Program-made: the position numbers and the translations under genes | Shown here: positions 25,274-34,549 of the stretch, piece after piece | How the letters are laid out: the number at the start of each line of letters is the position of its first letter | Numbering within the stretch: the stretch's first letter is position 1 | NCBI RefSeq assembly: GCF_002312815.1 | Contig: NZ_NKQJ01000008.1 | Span: forward strand, 1-64,000 | Direction: 5' to 3' | DNA: 64,000 bases | From: Agaribacterium haliotis | Lineage (GTDB): Bacteria > Pseudomonadota > Gammaproteobacteria > Pseudomonadales > Cellvibrionaceae | Notes under the pieces: generated by a model | Databases searched by the model: none | Told to the model about the DNA's origin: nothing | What the model saw: the letters and a program-made list of their open reading frames with translations, nothing else

Positions 25274-25769
25274 AAGAATGCCTTGGCGGCCATATCTCAT
25301 CCGGTTGACCATTCTTGCGTTAATCATGGCCGTGGTAGGCACCTACGCCATGATGCGCTACCGAATAGGTATTGATACCCAGCAAGAGCGCTGCCTGCCT
25401 GATACCACGGTGTATCTGATTGACCTATGGAATAAAGAGCCCGTTAAGGATGGTTTGTATGCCTTCCACTCAAAAGGACTCGCTCCGTTATATAACGACG
25501 GTACTCGGATGCTGAAACGCCTAACAGGGATGCCTGGGGATGAAGTCAATGTGACGCCTGAGCATGTGCTGGTGAACGGTGCTGAAGTCTCTACCGGCAT
25601 GGCACTAGCCCAGCGTCTTGGTGTGGCGGAATCACAATTTAGCCGCTCATTGACGCTGCAAGAAAACGAATATTGGTTTTCCGGTGAGGCTGCAACGAGT
25701 TTTGACTCCCGCTATTGGAATGTCGTCAAGCGCGAGCAGATTGTCGGTCGCGCTTGGCCGATTTGGTAG
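25257..25769 (+). CDS. trhF: TrhF, S26-type signal peptidase-like protein
   Basis: The 170-residue protein has an N-terminal membrane segment (about 14-37) and a LepB-like fold. The Lys-containing block MLKRLTGMPGDEVNV matches the S26 general-base region, and YWFSGEAATSFDSRYWN matches the SxDSR box. At the nucleophile position the sequence is ERCLPDTTVYLI, with Cys-Leu-Pro where S26 enzymes have Ser-Met-x-Pro. It may process the pilin or a transfer protein. The active-site identity needs testing. Confidence 0.88.
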   Translation: MQILRKRMPWRPYLIRLTILALIMAVVGTYAMMRYRIGIDTQQERCLPDTTVYLIDLWNKEPVKDGLYAFHSKGLAPLYNDGTRMLKRLTGMPGDEVNVTPEHVLVNGAEVSTGMALAQRLGVAESQFSRSLTLQENEYWFSGEAATSFDSRYWNVVKREQIVGRAWPIW

Positions 25770-25776
25770 GAGGTGG

Positions 25777-26904
25777 ATGATGAGAAGACTATGCCTCTTA
25801 TTTTTGTTGGTTGCTCCATTGGCTTGGGTGCAAGTGTCCTGGGCACAAGAGCCTTATCCATTGTCTGACGAGGACAAAAAGATCGTCGAAATGAGCCGCA
25901 GCATTTTACAAAGTGTTGTGGATGGTTCATCTGAATTTATCGAGCCTTTTTCACCGATTGAACAACCTGCGTCGCTCAAACACAACGATGAATGGTTGAT
26001 TTTTGCGTCGTCTTCACTGGGGGATTCCTCACTGAAGCAGCTATTTAAAGAGGCCAGTGCAACCGGCGCTATTGTGTTGTTTCGGGGAATTCCTGAAGGA
26101 AAGACCTTGGGGGCGGCTATCCGTGATTGGCATACGCTGATGGTGGGACTTGATCCTGTTCCTCAGGTTCGAATCGATCCGAAAGCCTTTGTGCACTGGC
26201 GGGTGACTAGCGTGCCTGCCATTTTCCGCATAGAAGATGACAAGGTGACTGCAAGTGCACTAGGGGTTTACAGCAAGGACTGGTTGCAGCGCCAAATTGA
26301 AACAGGCAATACCGGTTCATTGGGTCAACGCGGTCCTATTCATTCCATTTTAGAACCGGATTTGATGCAAGTGGCGATGCAGCGTTTACAGTCGCTTGAC
26401 CTGGGCGCGTTAAAGAAAAAAGCCATTGAGCGTTTCTGGTCTCGCCAAACTTTCACTGACTTACCCAAAGCCACGCAGTATCGGATAAGAACGGTTGATC
26501 CAACCATCGTCATGCAGCGGCCACTATTGGATGCCAATGGCCGAACATTGATCCCAGCAGGAACGCGTATTAACCCGCTAAAAGCCTTGCCGTTTACTCA
26601 GCAGCTTGTGGTGTTTAATGCGTCGAACGCTGAAGAAGTGGACGCAGTTGCGCATTGGCTTGAGACGCAAGATAGGACACTGCGCCGCATTACGCTTATC
26701 ACCACGCAGCTCGACCGTACTCAAGGCTGGAATCGCCTCAATGCGCTCGAAAAGACATTGGATAGTCCGGTTTACCTTCTCAATGCCTCGCTAAAGCAGC
26801 GCTTTGATTTGCAAGTCACCCCATCGTTTGTTCAAGCAAAGGGGCTCGCGTTTGAAATAGAAGAAATTCCAGCAAAGGAGCTTGTTCATGAAAAAGCTCA
26901 ATAA
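25777..26904 (+). CDS. traW: TraW with an N-terminal TrbC-like domain
   Basis: The 375-residue protein starts at the ATGATG after GGAGG (25770-25774). A signal peptide ends WA before QEPYPLSDED. The first half (about 55-190: WLIFASSSLGDSSLKQLFKEASATGAIVLFRG and VTSVPAIF) looks like F-type TrbC. The second half (about 205-365: RFWSRQTFTDLPKATQYRIRTVDPTI and RTLIPAGTRINPL) is TraW. Both F proteins act in pilus assembly, so this is a natural fusion. It overlaps traU by 17 bp. Confidence 0.92.
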   Translation: MMRRLCLLFLLVAPLAWVQVSWAQEPYPLSDEDKKIVEMSRSILQSVVDGSSEFIEPFSPIEQPASLKHNDEWLIFASSSLGDSSLKQLFKEASATGAIVLFRGIPEGKTLGAAIRDWHTLMVGLDPVPQVRIDPKAFVHWRVTSVPAIFRIEDDKVTASALGVYSKDWLQRQIETGNTGSLGQRGPIHSILEPDLMQVAMQRLQSLDLGALKKKAIERFWSRQTFTDLPKATQYRIRTVDPTIVMQRPLLDANGRTLIPAGTRINPLKALPFTQQLVVFNASNAEEVDAVAHWLETQDRTLRRITLITTQLDRTQGWNRLNALEKTLDSPVYLLNASLKQRFDLQVTPSFVQAKGLAFEIEEIPAKELVHEKAQ

Positions 26905-27916
26905 TACGTATCGTCTGATGCGGACTCTCGTTGTCATGCTTGTCCTGGGCGCATCTATTCCTGCAAAAGCCGAATTGACTTGCCCAGACGCGGGGTTATT
27001 GTCCGGCAAGTTGCTGACGGATGTTTGCTGGTCATGCATTTTTCCTATCCGGGTTGCCGGTCTTCCTCTTGGCTCTGGCAGTGTCCCAAGCGGCGCATCA
27101 AACAAGTCATTTTGCTTATGTGAAGACAACTTAGGTGTGCCAAGGCCAGGTATTGTTACCAGCATGTGGGAGCCAGCGCGTTTGATTGAACTGATCAGAA
27201 CGCCAGGTTGTTCGCCTTCACTGGGAGGGATTCGCTTACCTTTAGGTGATAGGCGATTGCAAGGTGGTCATGGCGAGGGTGAATACGATACCGGTGATCT
27301 TGCTTTCTACCATTACCATTATTACGCCTTTCCGCTTTTGGTCATGCTCGATTTGTTCATGGATGGCAATTGCAATGCCGATGGTTACATGGACTTTGAC
27401 TTGATGTATTTGTCGGAATTGGACCCAACATGGCTGAACGATGAACTGGCCTTTTTTACTCAGCCTGAAGCGGCTGCCGTTGCCAATCCATTGGCTATTT
27501 CGGCTTGTACCGCTGACGCTGCTTCATCAACGTTTGGTAAACCCATCGACCAGTTGTTTTGGTGTGCTGGCAGTTGGGGCCATCTCTATCCCTTATCTGG
27601 CCATACCTTAGCCTTTGGCTCATTAGCAGAAAACACCAGCCATTTAGCAGCGCGAGCAATCGCGGCTCAACACAGGCGTGGTCTTGCAAGGCGAACAATG
27701 GGGAACAGTGCGCTATGCCGACCTGTTATCGAACCCATGCTGCCGAAATCCCAATACAAGATGAGTATGTTCTTCCCTGTACCGGAAACTGAAAGTGCGC
27801 ATGTCATCGGTGAAAGCACCATGAAATGGGGAGAGTGGCGAACGATCCCCGGTGCCGGTGAAGATGCGCTCTACATTTTGTGGCGCTGGCAAGACTGCTG
27901 TAACTCGGGAGGTTAA
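26888..27916 (+). CDS. traU: TraU, pilus assembly/DNA transfer protein
   Basis: The 342-residue periplasmic protein has a signal peptide ending AKA before ELTCPD. Its many Cys residues fit DsbC dependence. The family segments include CWSCIFPIRVAG, SFCLCEDNLGVPRPGI and WEPARLIE. ATG at 26888 has AAAGGAG upstream, while the TTG at 26882 is less likely. traN follows after 2 bp. Confidence 0.95.
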   Translation: MKKLNNTYRLMRTLVVMLVLGASIPAKAELTCPDAGLLSGKLLTDVCWSCIFPIRVAGLPLGSGSVPSGASNKSFCLCEDNLGVPRPGIVTSMWEPARLIELIRTPGCSPSLGGIRLPLGDRRLQGGHGEGEYDTGDLAFYHYHYYAFPLLVMLDLFMDGNCNADGYMDFDLMYLSELDPTWLNDELAFFTQPEAAAVANPLAISACTADAASSTFGKPIDQLFWCAGSWGHLYPLSGHTLAFGSLAENTSHLAARAIAAQHRRGLARRTMGNSALCRPVIEPMLPKSQYKMSMFFPVPETESAHVIGESTMKWGEWRTIPGAGEDALYILWRWQDCCNSGG

Positions 27917-27918
27917 CT

Positions 27919-30900
27919 ATGAAACCAACACTTTTTACCCGAGTGTTAGCGGGTATTTTATCTATCACTATGGCGTGCTTGCCCTTACATGGTGTGGCCG
28001 CTGATGTGCAGCGCCAATCCGGCTTAAGCGGACAACAAGAAGGTAAGCAATTGCTGCAAAACTGGACGATGCCCGCACTCAATGGCAATACATTGTCGGT
28101 ACCGAATGGCAGTGGAAATGAGACGATTAACTTGCAAGAGCTTTTCCCTAGTATGGATCAGTGTTCATTGGATGTCTTAACGGGCGTTTATGGTTCTGAT
28201 GCCAGCATGAATCAATTGGGGACGCAGCGCCAAGAGAGCATGGCATCCGAAAGTGGCGCTACGGGTGAGGCGTTTCGCTCGCTCCAGCAAATCAAAGACA
28301 GGTCTCGGCCAGATATGGTCAATGATCCGCTTTGGGCATTAACTGATGCGGTTCAAACTGACCCCAACCTATTAACCCAAAGCTTCCCCGGCTGTGAGTC
28401 TCAAGGTGAAGGCAGCCCAAATTACCAGCAATGTGACAGGCTCAATACAGCGGTTAACAGCTGCACTATTACTCACGATTACACGGCAGGCATCATTGAG
28501 CATGTTTCAGGGCCGATGAACCTTCGCTCTTGTGGTGAGGGGTGCCTTGAAGTTTGGATTGGACGAATTGGTGACAACTACTGGAGTGGCAGTTGTAAAG
28601 TATTTGAACAGGCCATCACACTCAAAGTCGTGAACCCCGATGCGATTACCTCAGCCGTTCTTGAGTACGCAAAATGGGATGACTACATGCAAGTGTGGCT
28701 TGGTGATCAGAAAGTCTGGTCTGGGCCGAACAATAACTTTCCACCAGAAACGGCAGGTCGCTGCGAGCTTAGTACCAGTTGGGAACGCAATCCTAATACT
28801 GACCTCACCGCCAAGCTAAAAGCGGTAGAGCCCGGTTTAGAAGTGCCGGTAAAAATTCGCGTATCGGTAACGGGTAGTGGTGAGGGGTATGCACGCATCA
28901 AGGTGCGTTTTGATCCAACCAAGGCAGTGATGAATGATAGTTGGTCGCCACAGTCCTGTATCGAACAAGCCGCGGATATCCCGGCGAAGTTTTCAGACTA
29001 CAGTATTCAATGCACGGATCAGCCGTCTTCAACCAACGGATGTACGGTGGTCAATGGTGTTTCAGTTTGTGAATCCTACTTTGCCCCAAGCCCTGTCGCT
29101 GGCATATCGCCTTTGTGTCGGCGTGTACAAGTCAGTGTGGATGATGAAAGCTATAAGGGGATTGAAAATCAGGCCTGCCAAGTGCTTGAAGCGAACCCTT
29201 CCTGTGGCTTCATGTCGTCAGAATGTGCCGAAACCAATGATAAAGGTGAATGCATTCGTTTTACCGATACCTATGACTGTGGATTGCAAACCAGCGATCC
29301 AAAGTGTGTGGTATCCAACCTTATGCCGAGTAGTTTTGAGGCCTGTGAGCCTACTCAGACGATCACGCCATTTACTGAAACCAAGCATGTACCGGATTAC
29401 CAGGTGTGCGAGAAGATCAGCACGCTTACTCAGTGTCAGTTAGAGCGACGTGTATCCGCTGAAACCCATCAACAAAGCTGGTCCATTGAGCGTGGTTGCT
29501 TTAGCTCCGAAACGCTCAGTTTTGTTTCACAGCACAGCAGTACTATGCAAACTGGAAACGCGACGCTGAGGATTTTTGATAATCAAAATACTGAGATAAA
29601 AATCACCGAGTCGCCATCCAAGGCAAATGGTTGGAAAACGACACTCTCACTGACGGGCAATAAGGAAACGGTGACTGAGACGAAACCGTCCATTAAATAC
29701 CCTGAAATGACCTGTCCAAAAGGAACCTTGGTTGGCTCATTGTGCAAGGTCGTTAATGGGTCGATTATTTCGTGGCATGAACCCAAGGAAGTCACTCGTT
29801 CCAGATGTGAGTCTGGCTGGAACAAAGTCGATTTCGATACTTGCAGCCGAGAAGTTCAGAAGTGTTTGGCTCCTGCGAAACTGAGCGCTTCATTGACCTT
29901 CTCTGGCAAGTACTTAGAGCAAGACGTTGTTCATCAATCAAGTGATCCGGGCATAGACCAATGCTTGATGCAAACGGATCAGTTCACTGCGGTGCAGTGG
30001 CAGTGTTTGGATACGGGCACAAAACGAATCGACGGGTTAACAGTTGGTAGTGGCGAGTTGGCCAATCTGGGAAGCCTTTATCCGGCGGTTGTTTCTTCTC
30101 CTGCTCATTTAACCAGTCGTGGCAGCTCTGATGGACTGGGGCTCTCATGCTGGAGGGCAAGAGCGACCTACAATGCTTCGACTGCTCACCCAGAGTTCAA
30201 CATGGGCAGCTCAGATAGCTGGGTAGATGCCAATGGTAATACACAAACCATCGTCAATAACGGACAAAACACGACCACCAATACGTGTGCCGCGCTAGAG
30301 CAAAACCCGGCCTGCCAGTACGTCAGAACCGAATGCACTGAAGGCGGGGCTGGTCATGAAGGCTTCTGCTATATCCAAAGTTTGGTGTATGACTGCGGAC
30401 AAAGCGTCGAAGTGCAAAATGCACGAATGGAAACTCAATTCAACTGTGAGGGGCCAGTTCGCTGCATGGGCACAGATTGTTTAGAGCCAGAGTCAATCAA
30501 GCAGGCTAACTTTGCAGAGGCCGCTGCGATGCTTAATGCGGCGCAGTTTATGACCAATGATATGTCATGCACGGGAGCTGATGGCCAAGACAACGTCGAG
30601 TGTACGGTCTTTAAAGGTAATGCTGGCCAGTGCAAAAAAGCCGTCGGAGGTATAGTGGATTGCTGTGAAAAGCCAAGTGGCGTGTCGTTATCGGACTACA
30701 TCACGATGATAGTGGCGGTCAACAAGCTTGATACGGCAGTCATGGCCATGAATCCGTCTTCGGCAATCTATGGTTCGTGGAATACGCTCAGGGAACCAAT
30801 CACCAGTACTTGGAGTGCGGTCAAAGAGCCTTTTGTGTCTGCATGGGACTCTCTCATGGGGGCTGGGCCATCAACGGCTGCTGGCGCGGGAGCGGAGCAA

Positions 30901-31611
30901 GCTGCGACTGGCTTCATGCAGGTGTTGACCAACAAAACGGCTGAATGGGTAGGTACGACCTTTGGTTCGGGGGCGCAATCGGCACTGTTTAGTAACGTTG
31001 GTGGCGCAGTTGGAGCTGATGGTGTCGTATCGGGTGGTAACTTTGCGCTGGGGGGCGCTGCGGGCGCGGTTCTGAGTACGGTTATGACGGCCTACATGAT
31101 TTATTCAGTCACTATGATCCTCATTCAGCTTATCTGGAAATGTGAGCAGAGTGAGTTTGAAATGAACGCCAAGCGGGTATTGAAGAGTTGCCACTATGTA
31201 GGTTCTTACTGCAAGTCTAAGTTCTTAGGTGCCTGTGTTGAGAAACGGCAATCATATTGCTGCTTTACTTCGCCGCTTTCGCGGATCATTCAAGAGCAAG
31301 TACGTCCGCAATTGGGCCTTGGCTGGGGCAGTGCGAAATCTCCCAACTGTGAAGGATTGACCGCTAGTCAGTTAAACCAGGTGGATTGGAGCCAAGTCAA
31401 TCTGGATGAATGGATAGGTATCTTATCGATCACGGGCAACCTACCCGAAGTACCGTCACTGGATCTGGAACGACTCACAGGCTCAGGAAGTACGCTAAAC
31501 ATTGATGGAAACCGTCAAAGTGCCGCAGACAGAGCTATTGAAAGGCTAAACGGAATGGATGCTCAGAAATTACGCCAGGAGGCGACGGAAGAAATTTCGG
31601 GGAATGAATGA
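27919..31611 (+). CDS. traN: TraN, mating-pair stabilisation outer-membrane protein
   Basis: This is a 1230-residue, very Cys-rich secreted protein with a signal peptide of about 30 residues (VAA before DVQRQ). It recognises the recipient cell surface. Repeated CxVLEANPSCGF / CAALEQNPACQY blocks, each followed by a TECTxG motif, appear near 425 and 800. A hydrophobic segment is near 1050-1075 (GAAGAVLSTVMTAYMIYSVTMILIQLIW) and a Cys cluster near 1090-1120 (KSCHYVGSYCKSKFLGACVEKRQSYCCF). It is the last gene of the dsbC-traN operon. Confidence 0.95.
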   Translation: MKPTLFTRVLAGILSITMACLPLHGVAADVQRQSGLSGQQEGKQLLQNWTMPALNGNTLSVPNGSGNETINLQELFPSMDQCSLDVLTGVYGSDASMNQLGTQRQESMASESGATGEAFRSLQQIKDRSRPDMVNDPLWALTDAVQTDPNLLTQSFPGCESQGEGSPNYQQCDRLNTAVNSCTITHDYTAGIIEHVSGPMNLRSCGEGCLEVWIGRIGDNYWSGSCKVFEQAITLKVVNPDAITSAVLEYAKWDDYMQVWLGDQKVWSGPNNNFPPETAGRCELSTSWERNPNTDLTAKLKAVEPGLEVPVKIRVSVTGSGEGYARIKVRFDPTKAVMNDSWSPQSCIEQAADIPAKFSDYSIQCTDQPSSTNGCTVVNGVSVCESYFAPSPVAGISPLCRRVQVSVDDESYKGIENQACQVLEANPSCGFMSSECAETNDKGECIRFTDTYDCGLQTSDPKCVVSNLMPSSFEACEPTQTITPFTETKHVPDYQVCEKISTLTQCQLERRVSAETHQQSWSIERGCFSSETLSFVSQHSSTMQTGNATLRIFDNQNTEIKITESPSKANGWKTTLSLTGNKETVTETKPSIKYPEMTCPKGTLVGSLCKVVNGSIISWHEPKEVTRSRCESGWNKVDFDTCSREVQKCLAPAKLSASLTFSGKYLEQDVVHQSSDPGIDQCLMQTDQFTAVQWQCLDTGTKRIDGLTVGSGELANLGSLYPAVVSSPAHLTSRGSSDGLGLSCWRARATYNASTAHPEFNMGSSDSWVDANGNTQTIVNNGQNTTTNTCAALEQNPACQYVRTECTEGGAGHEGFCYIQSLVYDCGQSVEVQNARMETQFNCEGPVRCMGTDCLEPESIKQANFAEAAAMLNAAQFMTNDMSCTGADGQDNVECTVFKGNAGQCKKAVGGIVDCCEKPSGVSLSDYITMIVAVNKLDTAVMAMNPSSAIYGSWNTLREPITSTWSAVKEPFVSAWDSLMGAGPSTAAGAGAEQAATGFMQVLTNKTAEWVGTTFGSGAQSALFSNVGGAVGADGVVSGGNFALGGAAGAVLSTVMTAYMIYSVTMILIQLIWKCEQSEFEMNAKRVLKSCHYVGSYCKSKFLGACVEKRQSYCCFTSPLSRIIQEQVRPQLGLGWGSAKSPNCEGLTASQLNQVDWSQVNLDEWIGILSITGNLPEVPSLDLERLTGSGSTLNIDGNRQSAADRAIERLNGMDAQKLRQEATEEISGNE

Positions 31612-31658
31612 TTCGATAATTCACCATATCCGTGTGTGCTAAATTGTTGTTTGGTTCG

Positions 31659-31689
31659 GGATGGCCTGAAATAAGAGACCATCCTTTTT
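31659..31689 (+). terminator. Intrinsic terminator after traN
   Basis: GGATGG (31659-31664), with inner CCT/AGA pairing, matches CCATCC (31679-31684), followed by TTTTT. Confidence 0.85.
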
Positions 31690-31718
31690 GCTCACAGGAA
31701 TAGTTACTTTACTACTAG

Positions 31719-33035
31719 CTAAATATCGAGCCGCAAGTTTTCTTGTATTTCATCTATCAGTGTTTTTGGCACATCCCATTCCTCAGCAAGCTGACGCCAA
31801 GTTGATACGTGCTCAATCGTTGCATCAATAATATCGTCGATCTTTTTCTTGTTAAAAACAGGGCTAAGTTTCTCTAAACTATAGAAATCACTTCGTGTAA
31901 AGTTATCTCTTTTACCATTCAAGCTCATCCAATGGCTGTTCACCCATTTACTGCCAGGTTTATAGCTATAAGCTAAATCATAAGCTGGTGCGAGAGACCA
32001 TTTGTCTTTTTTCAGAATAAAGGCAAAGTTCTTTGAGTGGTCGTCATGATTTCGAGCAATGATATTGAACGTCATGCGCTTGAATAGCTGCTCAGCTTCA
32101 ACAGCAGAAAGCTTCAACTGTCTGGCAATGCCAAATAACTCTGCGTAAGAAAATGTCCCCGGCTTTTTATAATCAACGTGGGCAAGCCCGTTTAGCGTTT
32201 GTACGTGTACCTTGTTGTTTTTAATTCGATCAAACCGTTGTGTAATAAAGTGGCGTCGGTTGCCTTCTTGAAGTAAGCGGCATGGCATCATATCGACACC
32301 GCATTTGTTTGCCATTAGATGATAAACAAACTCCATTGCTCCATAGCCTAATGGATCACCGAAGGTTTCTTGATTTTTGTTATGCTCACTAACACCGTCA
32401 AATTTCATCAAATAATGAGTAAAACCACTTGGCACTTTGGCTTGGCCGGAGCGAACTTGAGTAAAATCTTCATTAAATGCTAATACGGCTTTCGGTCGTG
32501 CTCCTCCTGCACTCATGCCAACTGATAATAAAGACATCATTGCCTCTCTATCGTCTTGGCCATTTTGTTTGAGTTCTACTTCAAAATTACCTCGTGAATC
32601 TAAGATTTCTTGTGCAATAGAAACTAGCGATTGGATTTCTACTTGTTGTGAAGCATTTAAACTTCGTAACTTTGTAGCTGGCGTATACTCAAGAGCTCCC
32701 ATGCCTCGCTTTCCCGTATATTGGAGGCGTTGAAGTGGTGTAATGTCACCCGGAGAACGACCTTGACCTGCAACCCATGCGTTGAGAACTGCGTTACCAA
32801 AATCATCAGGTAAGGAGTCAGCTATTAAACCTGGTAGTCCTTTAAAGGTATTGAAATCCAATTCGGGAAAGCTATAAATGCGATTCGATAATGGCATTTT
32901 GATTGGGGACAGCTCGACCCCTTTTTTTATGAATCCTGGATCATATTCAAATGATCCAAGTCCCTTTTCAGTGTCAAAACTCACTGCTCCAACAACATCG
33001 TCTTGGTATGTTATTGTAATGACTTCCATTACCAT
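31719..33035 (-). CDS. hipA: HipA-type serine/threonine kinase toxin
   Basis: The 438-residue protein is complete. The N-subdomain has GLPGLIADSLPDDFGNAVLNAW. A Gly-rich loop SVGMSAGGARPKAV is near 170-183. The catalytic loop IARNHDDHSKNFAF is near 338-351 and the metal-binding segment LAPAYDLAYS near 361-370. HipA kinases phosphorylate aminoacyl-tRNA synthetases and cause growth arrest. The start overlaps the hipB stop (TAATG). It is cargo between traN and the ssb region, on the strand opposite to the tra genes. Confidence 0.93.
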   Translation of the reverse strand: MVMEVITITYQDDVVGAVSFDTEKGLGSFEYDPGFIKKGVELSPIKMPLSNRIYSFPELDFNTFKGLPGLIADSLPDDFGNAVLNAWVAGQGRSPGDITPLQRLQYTGKRGMGALEYTPATKLRSLNASQQVEIQSLVSIAQEILDSRGNFEVELKQNGQDDREAMMSLLSVGMSAGGARPKAVLAFNEDFTQVRSGQAKVPSGFTHYLMKFDGVSEHNKNQETFGDPLGYGAMEFVYHLMANKCGVDMMPCRLLQEGNRRHFITQRFDRIKNNKVHVQTLNGLAHVDYKKPGTFSYAELFGIARQLKLSAVEAEQLFKRMTFNIIARNHDDHSKNFAFILKKDKWSLAPAYDLAYSYKPGSKWVNSHWMSLNGKRDNFTRSDFYSLEKLSPVFNKKKIDDIIDATIEHVSTWRQLAEEWDVPKTLIDEIQENLRLDI

Positions 33036-33352
33036 TCTGGTGCTTCCTCATCTTTGTTACTGCGCTGGCCAGAGGCTCTCTGCCTTTTCTTGCCTTGCAG
33101 TTTGGCCAGCTGTAAGGGAGAAATTTCTTGTTTAGGGAGAAAAAGATCAATCTGCTGTGTGAGGTCTAATGCCATTAATATAGCAATCATGATGTCGAGC
33201 TGAACTTTTCCCTTTTCTGCATTCAAAACCGTTTTGCGGGCAATGCCAGCAAGCTGTGCAACTTCAGATTGTGTTAGGTCTCTATTTAGTCGAGCTTGCT
33301 TCAATCTGTCGCCGATCTCTTCTGCTAATGCTGTAGCTGTCACGCCTTTCAC
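33029..33352 (-). CDS. hipB: HipB-type XRE antitoxin/repressor
   Basis: The 107-residue protein has an HTH at about 22-50 (LTQSEVAQLAGIARKTVLNAEKG) and a basic, flexible tail (GKKRQRASGQRSNKDEEAPEW). It starts with GTG at 33352. A second GTG nine bases inside is possible. It neutralises HipA and represses the pair through the operator array just upstream. Confidence 0.9.
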   Translation of the reverse strand: MKGVTATALAEEIGDRLKQARLNRDLTQSEVAQLAGIARKTVLNAEKGKVQLDIMIAILMALDLTQQIDLFLPKQEISPLQLAKLQGKKRQRASGQRSNKDEEAPEW

Positions 33353-33368
33353 TATAAAGTCCCACTTT

Positions 33369-33503
33369 GGTTACACTATGTGGGATACCCCCACTTAATG
33401 TTCTTAATTTAGGACTTTAATTTGATATTGTCAACTGATGGTTTTAGTGCGCCTAATTGGTTACATTAAGTGGGTTTTCATTCGTTAGAGTAACCATATG
33501 TGG
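33369..33503. promoter_or_regulatory. HipB operator array
   Basis: Copies of a GGTTACAnTAnGTGGG motif lie at 33369-33384 and 33459-33474. An inverted half copy (CCCACTTAATG) is at 33390-33400 and a partial copy (TAACCATATGTGG) at 33491-33503. Multi-site operators with DNA looping are typical of HipB. Confidence 0.65.
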
Positions 33504-33559
33504 ACTTTATGTGATTTATATGAAGCCCCTTCAAGAGGGGCTGTGTGATGGGAGCCTAG

Positions 33560-33591
33560 TTGGCAAGTTGGCAAGTTGGCTAGCTGGCGGG
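33560..33591. repeat. Short 8-bp tandem repeat
   Basis: TTGGCAAG occurs twice, followed by TTGGCTAG and CTGGCGGG. It covers the end of the minus-strand gene. A hairpin AGCCCCT-N5-AGGGGCT at 33524-33542 follows and may end that gene's transcript. Confidence 0.6.
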
Positions 33592-34182
33592 GTTATCTGT
33601 TTCCTCTTCAGTGATATCGTCATCGGTAGAAGGCACCGCTTGTTCAACTTCAGCTTGTTTTCCCTTAGCTTGGGCTGATTTTCGTGCTCGAATTTCGATA
33701 TCAATAATGCGTCGCGCCAGTTTGATGATGCGCTGTTGCCATGCGTAGTTACCATCAACACGTTGCTTGTTGCTAAGCACGCTAGACAACCAGAGTGTGT
33801 CCATTGAGATCATCAACGCATCGAGTTTGCGCACTAAGCCAACAAACTGGCCAACCTGAGGCGAGCTGATTTTGGCGTTGAAGGTAATCGGGTCGGTGTA
33901 GTCAGGTACTTCATCGATACCGTTGGACTCCATCAGTTTGTCCAAACGAGCTTGTTCGTTGTCTACCGCCTTAGCGCAATCCTCGATCAACTGGCTAATG
34001 ATCTGCTCCACTTCATCAATTTCGTTATCATCGCCAATGATGCGCAGGATGACATCGATTCCGTAAAGCGCACTGACCGTCCGTCTAAAAACACGGTCAA
34101 CGACACGTTGCGCCTGTAAGCTATTAATTGTGAATGATTGTTCAAAGATGGGTTTTGAGTAATTGGGTTTTGCTTGGGCCAT
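33580..34182 (-). CDS. AcaB/DUF1845-like regulator
   Basis: The 200-residue, mostly helical protein is conserved at this place in SXT/R391 elements (s063 position) and in IncA/C plasmids. FTINSLQAQRVVDRVFRRTVSALYGIDVILRIIGDD and the central ITFNAKISSPQVGQFVGLVRKLDALM fit the AcaB-like family, members of which activate transfer genes in IncA/C plasmids. A Glu/Asp-rich tail follows. It is transcribed away from ssb. I am confident of the conserved position and moderately confident of the family. Confidence 0.7.
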   Translation of the reverse strand: MAQAKPNYSKPIFEQSFTINSLQAQRVVDRVFRRTVSALYGIDVILRIIGDDNEIDEVEQIISQLIEDCAKAVDNEQARLDKLMESNGIDEVPDYTDPITFNAKISSPQVGQFVGLVRKLDALMISMDTLWLSSVLSNKQRVDGNYAWQQRIIKLARRIIDIEIRARKSAQAKGKQAEVEQAVPSTDDDITEEETDNPAS

Positions 34183-34485
34183 AAGTTTGCTCCTGATATG
34201 ACAATAATCAGTCCCTAGCCTAATCCTCTGTGAGGTAATGGCCTTTCAGCTAGGTGGAAGAATTGAGCATCTTTCTAACTATCCTGTCTGGATAAGACGG
34301 TTACACTGACTATCAAATATTGCTGATCTGTTTCAGTGATATCTGCGCCTGAGAGCATTAGCTCAAAGGAAGCCCGCCGCTGAGTATTATCAGTGGTACT
34401 AAGAGGTAGCTAGCCTCCTTAAACAAATAGCCTGCATGTTTTTACATGCTCAACCATGCGTTCCTTACGGTTCGCCTTTTCACCA
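34183..34485. other. Intergenic region between the AcaB-like gene and the ssb operon
   Basis: About 300 bp without a supported gene. It holds the divergent control region, an inverted repeat GCATGT-N4-ACATGC (34434-34449) and a GAGG-TAGCTAG-CCTC dyad at about 34403-34417. I cannot assign promoters with confidence. Confidence 0.5.
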
Positions 34486-34549
34486 CCCAACTGGGGGAGT
34501 TTTCCCCAGTTGGGGGTGACTCCTTCACAACCAAATTAAGGAGTCACCA
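34486..34549 (+). promoter_or_regulatory. Double-hairpin leader (ssb operon)
   Basis: Hairpin 1: CCCAACTGGGG (34486-34496) with CCCCAGTTGGG (34504-34514), perfect. Hairpin 2: GGTGACTCC (34515-34523) with GGAGTCACC (34540-34548), perfect. The 3' arm contains the Shine-Dalgarno GGAG and ends one base before the ATG at 34550. Confidence 0.75.

Noticed and set aside
33560-33591. CRISPR-like or VNTR array
   Set aside because: Four 8-bp units with no spacers. It is just a short tandem repeat.
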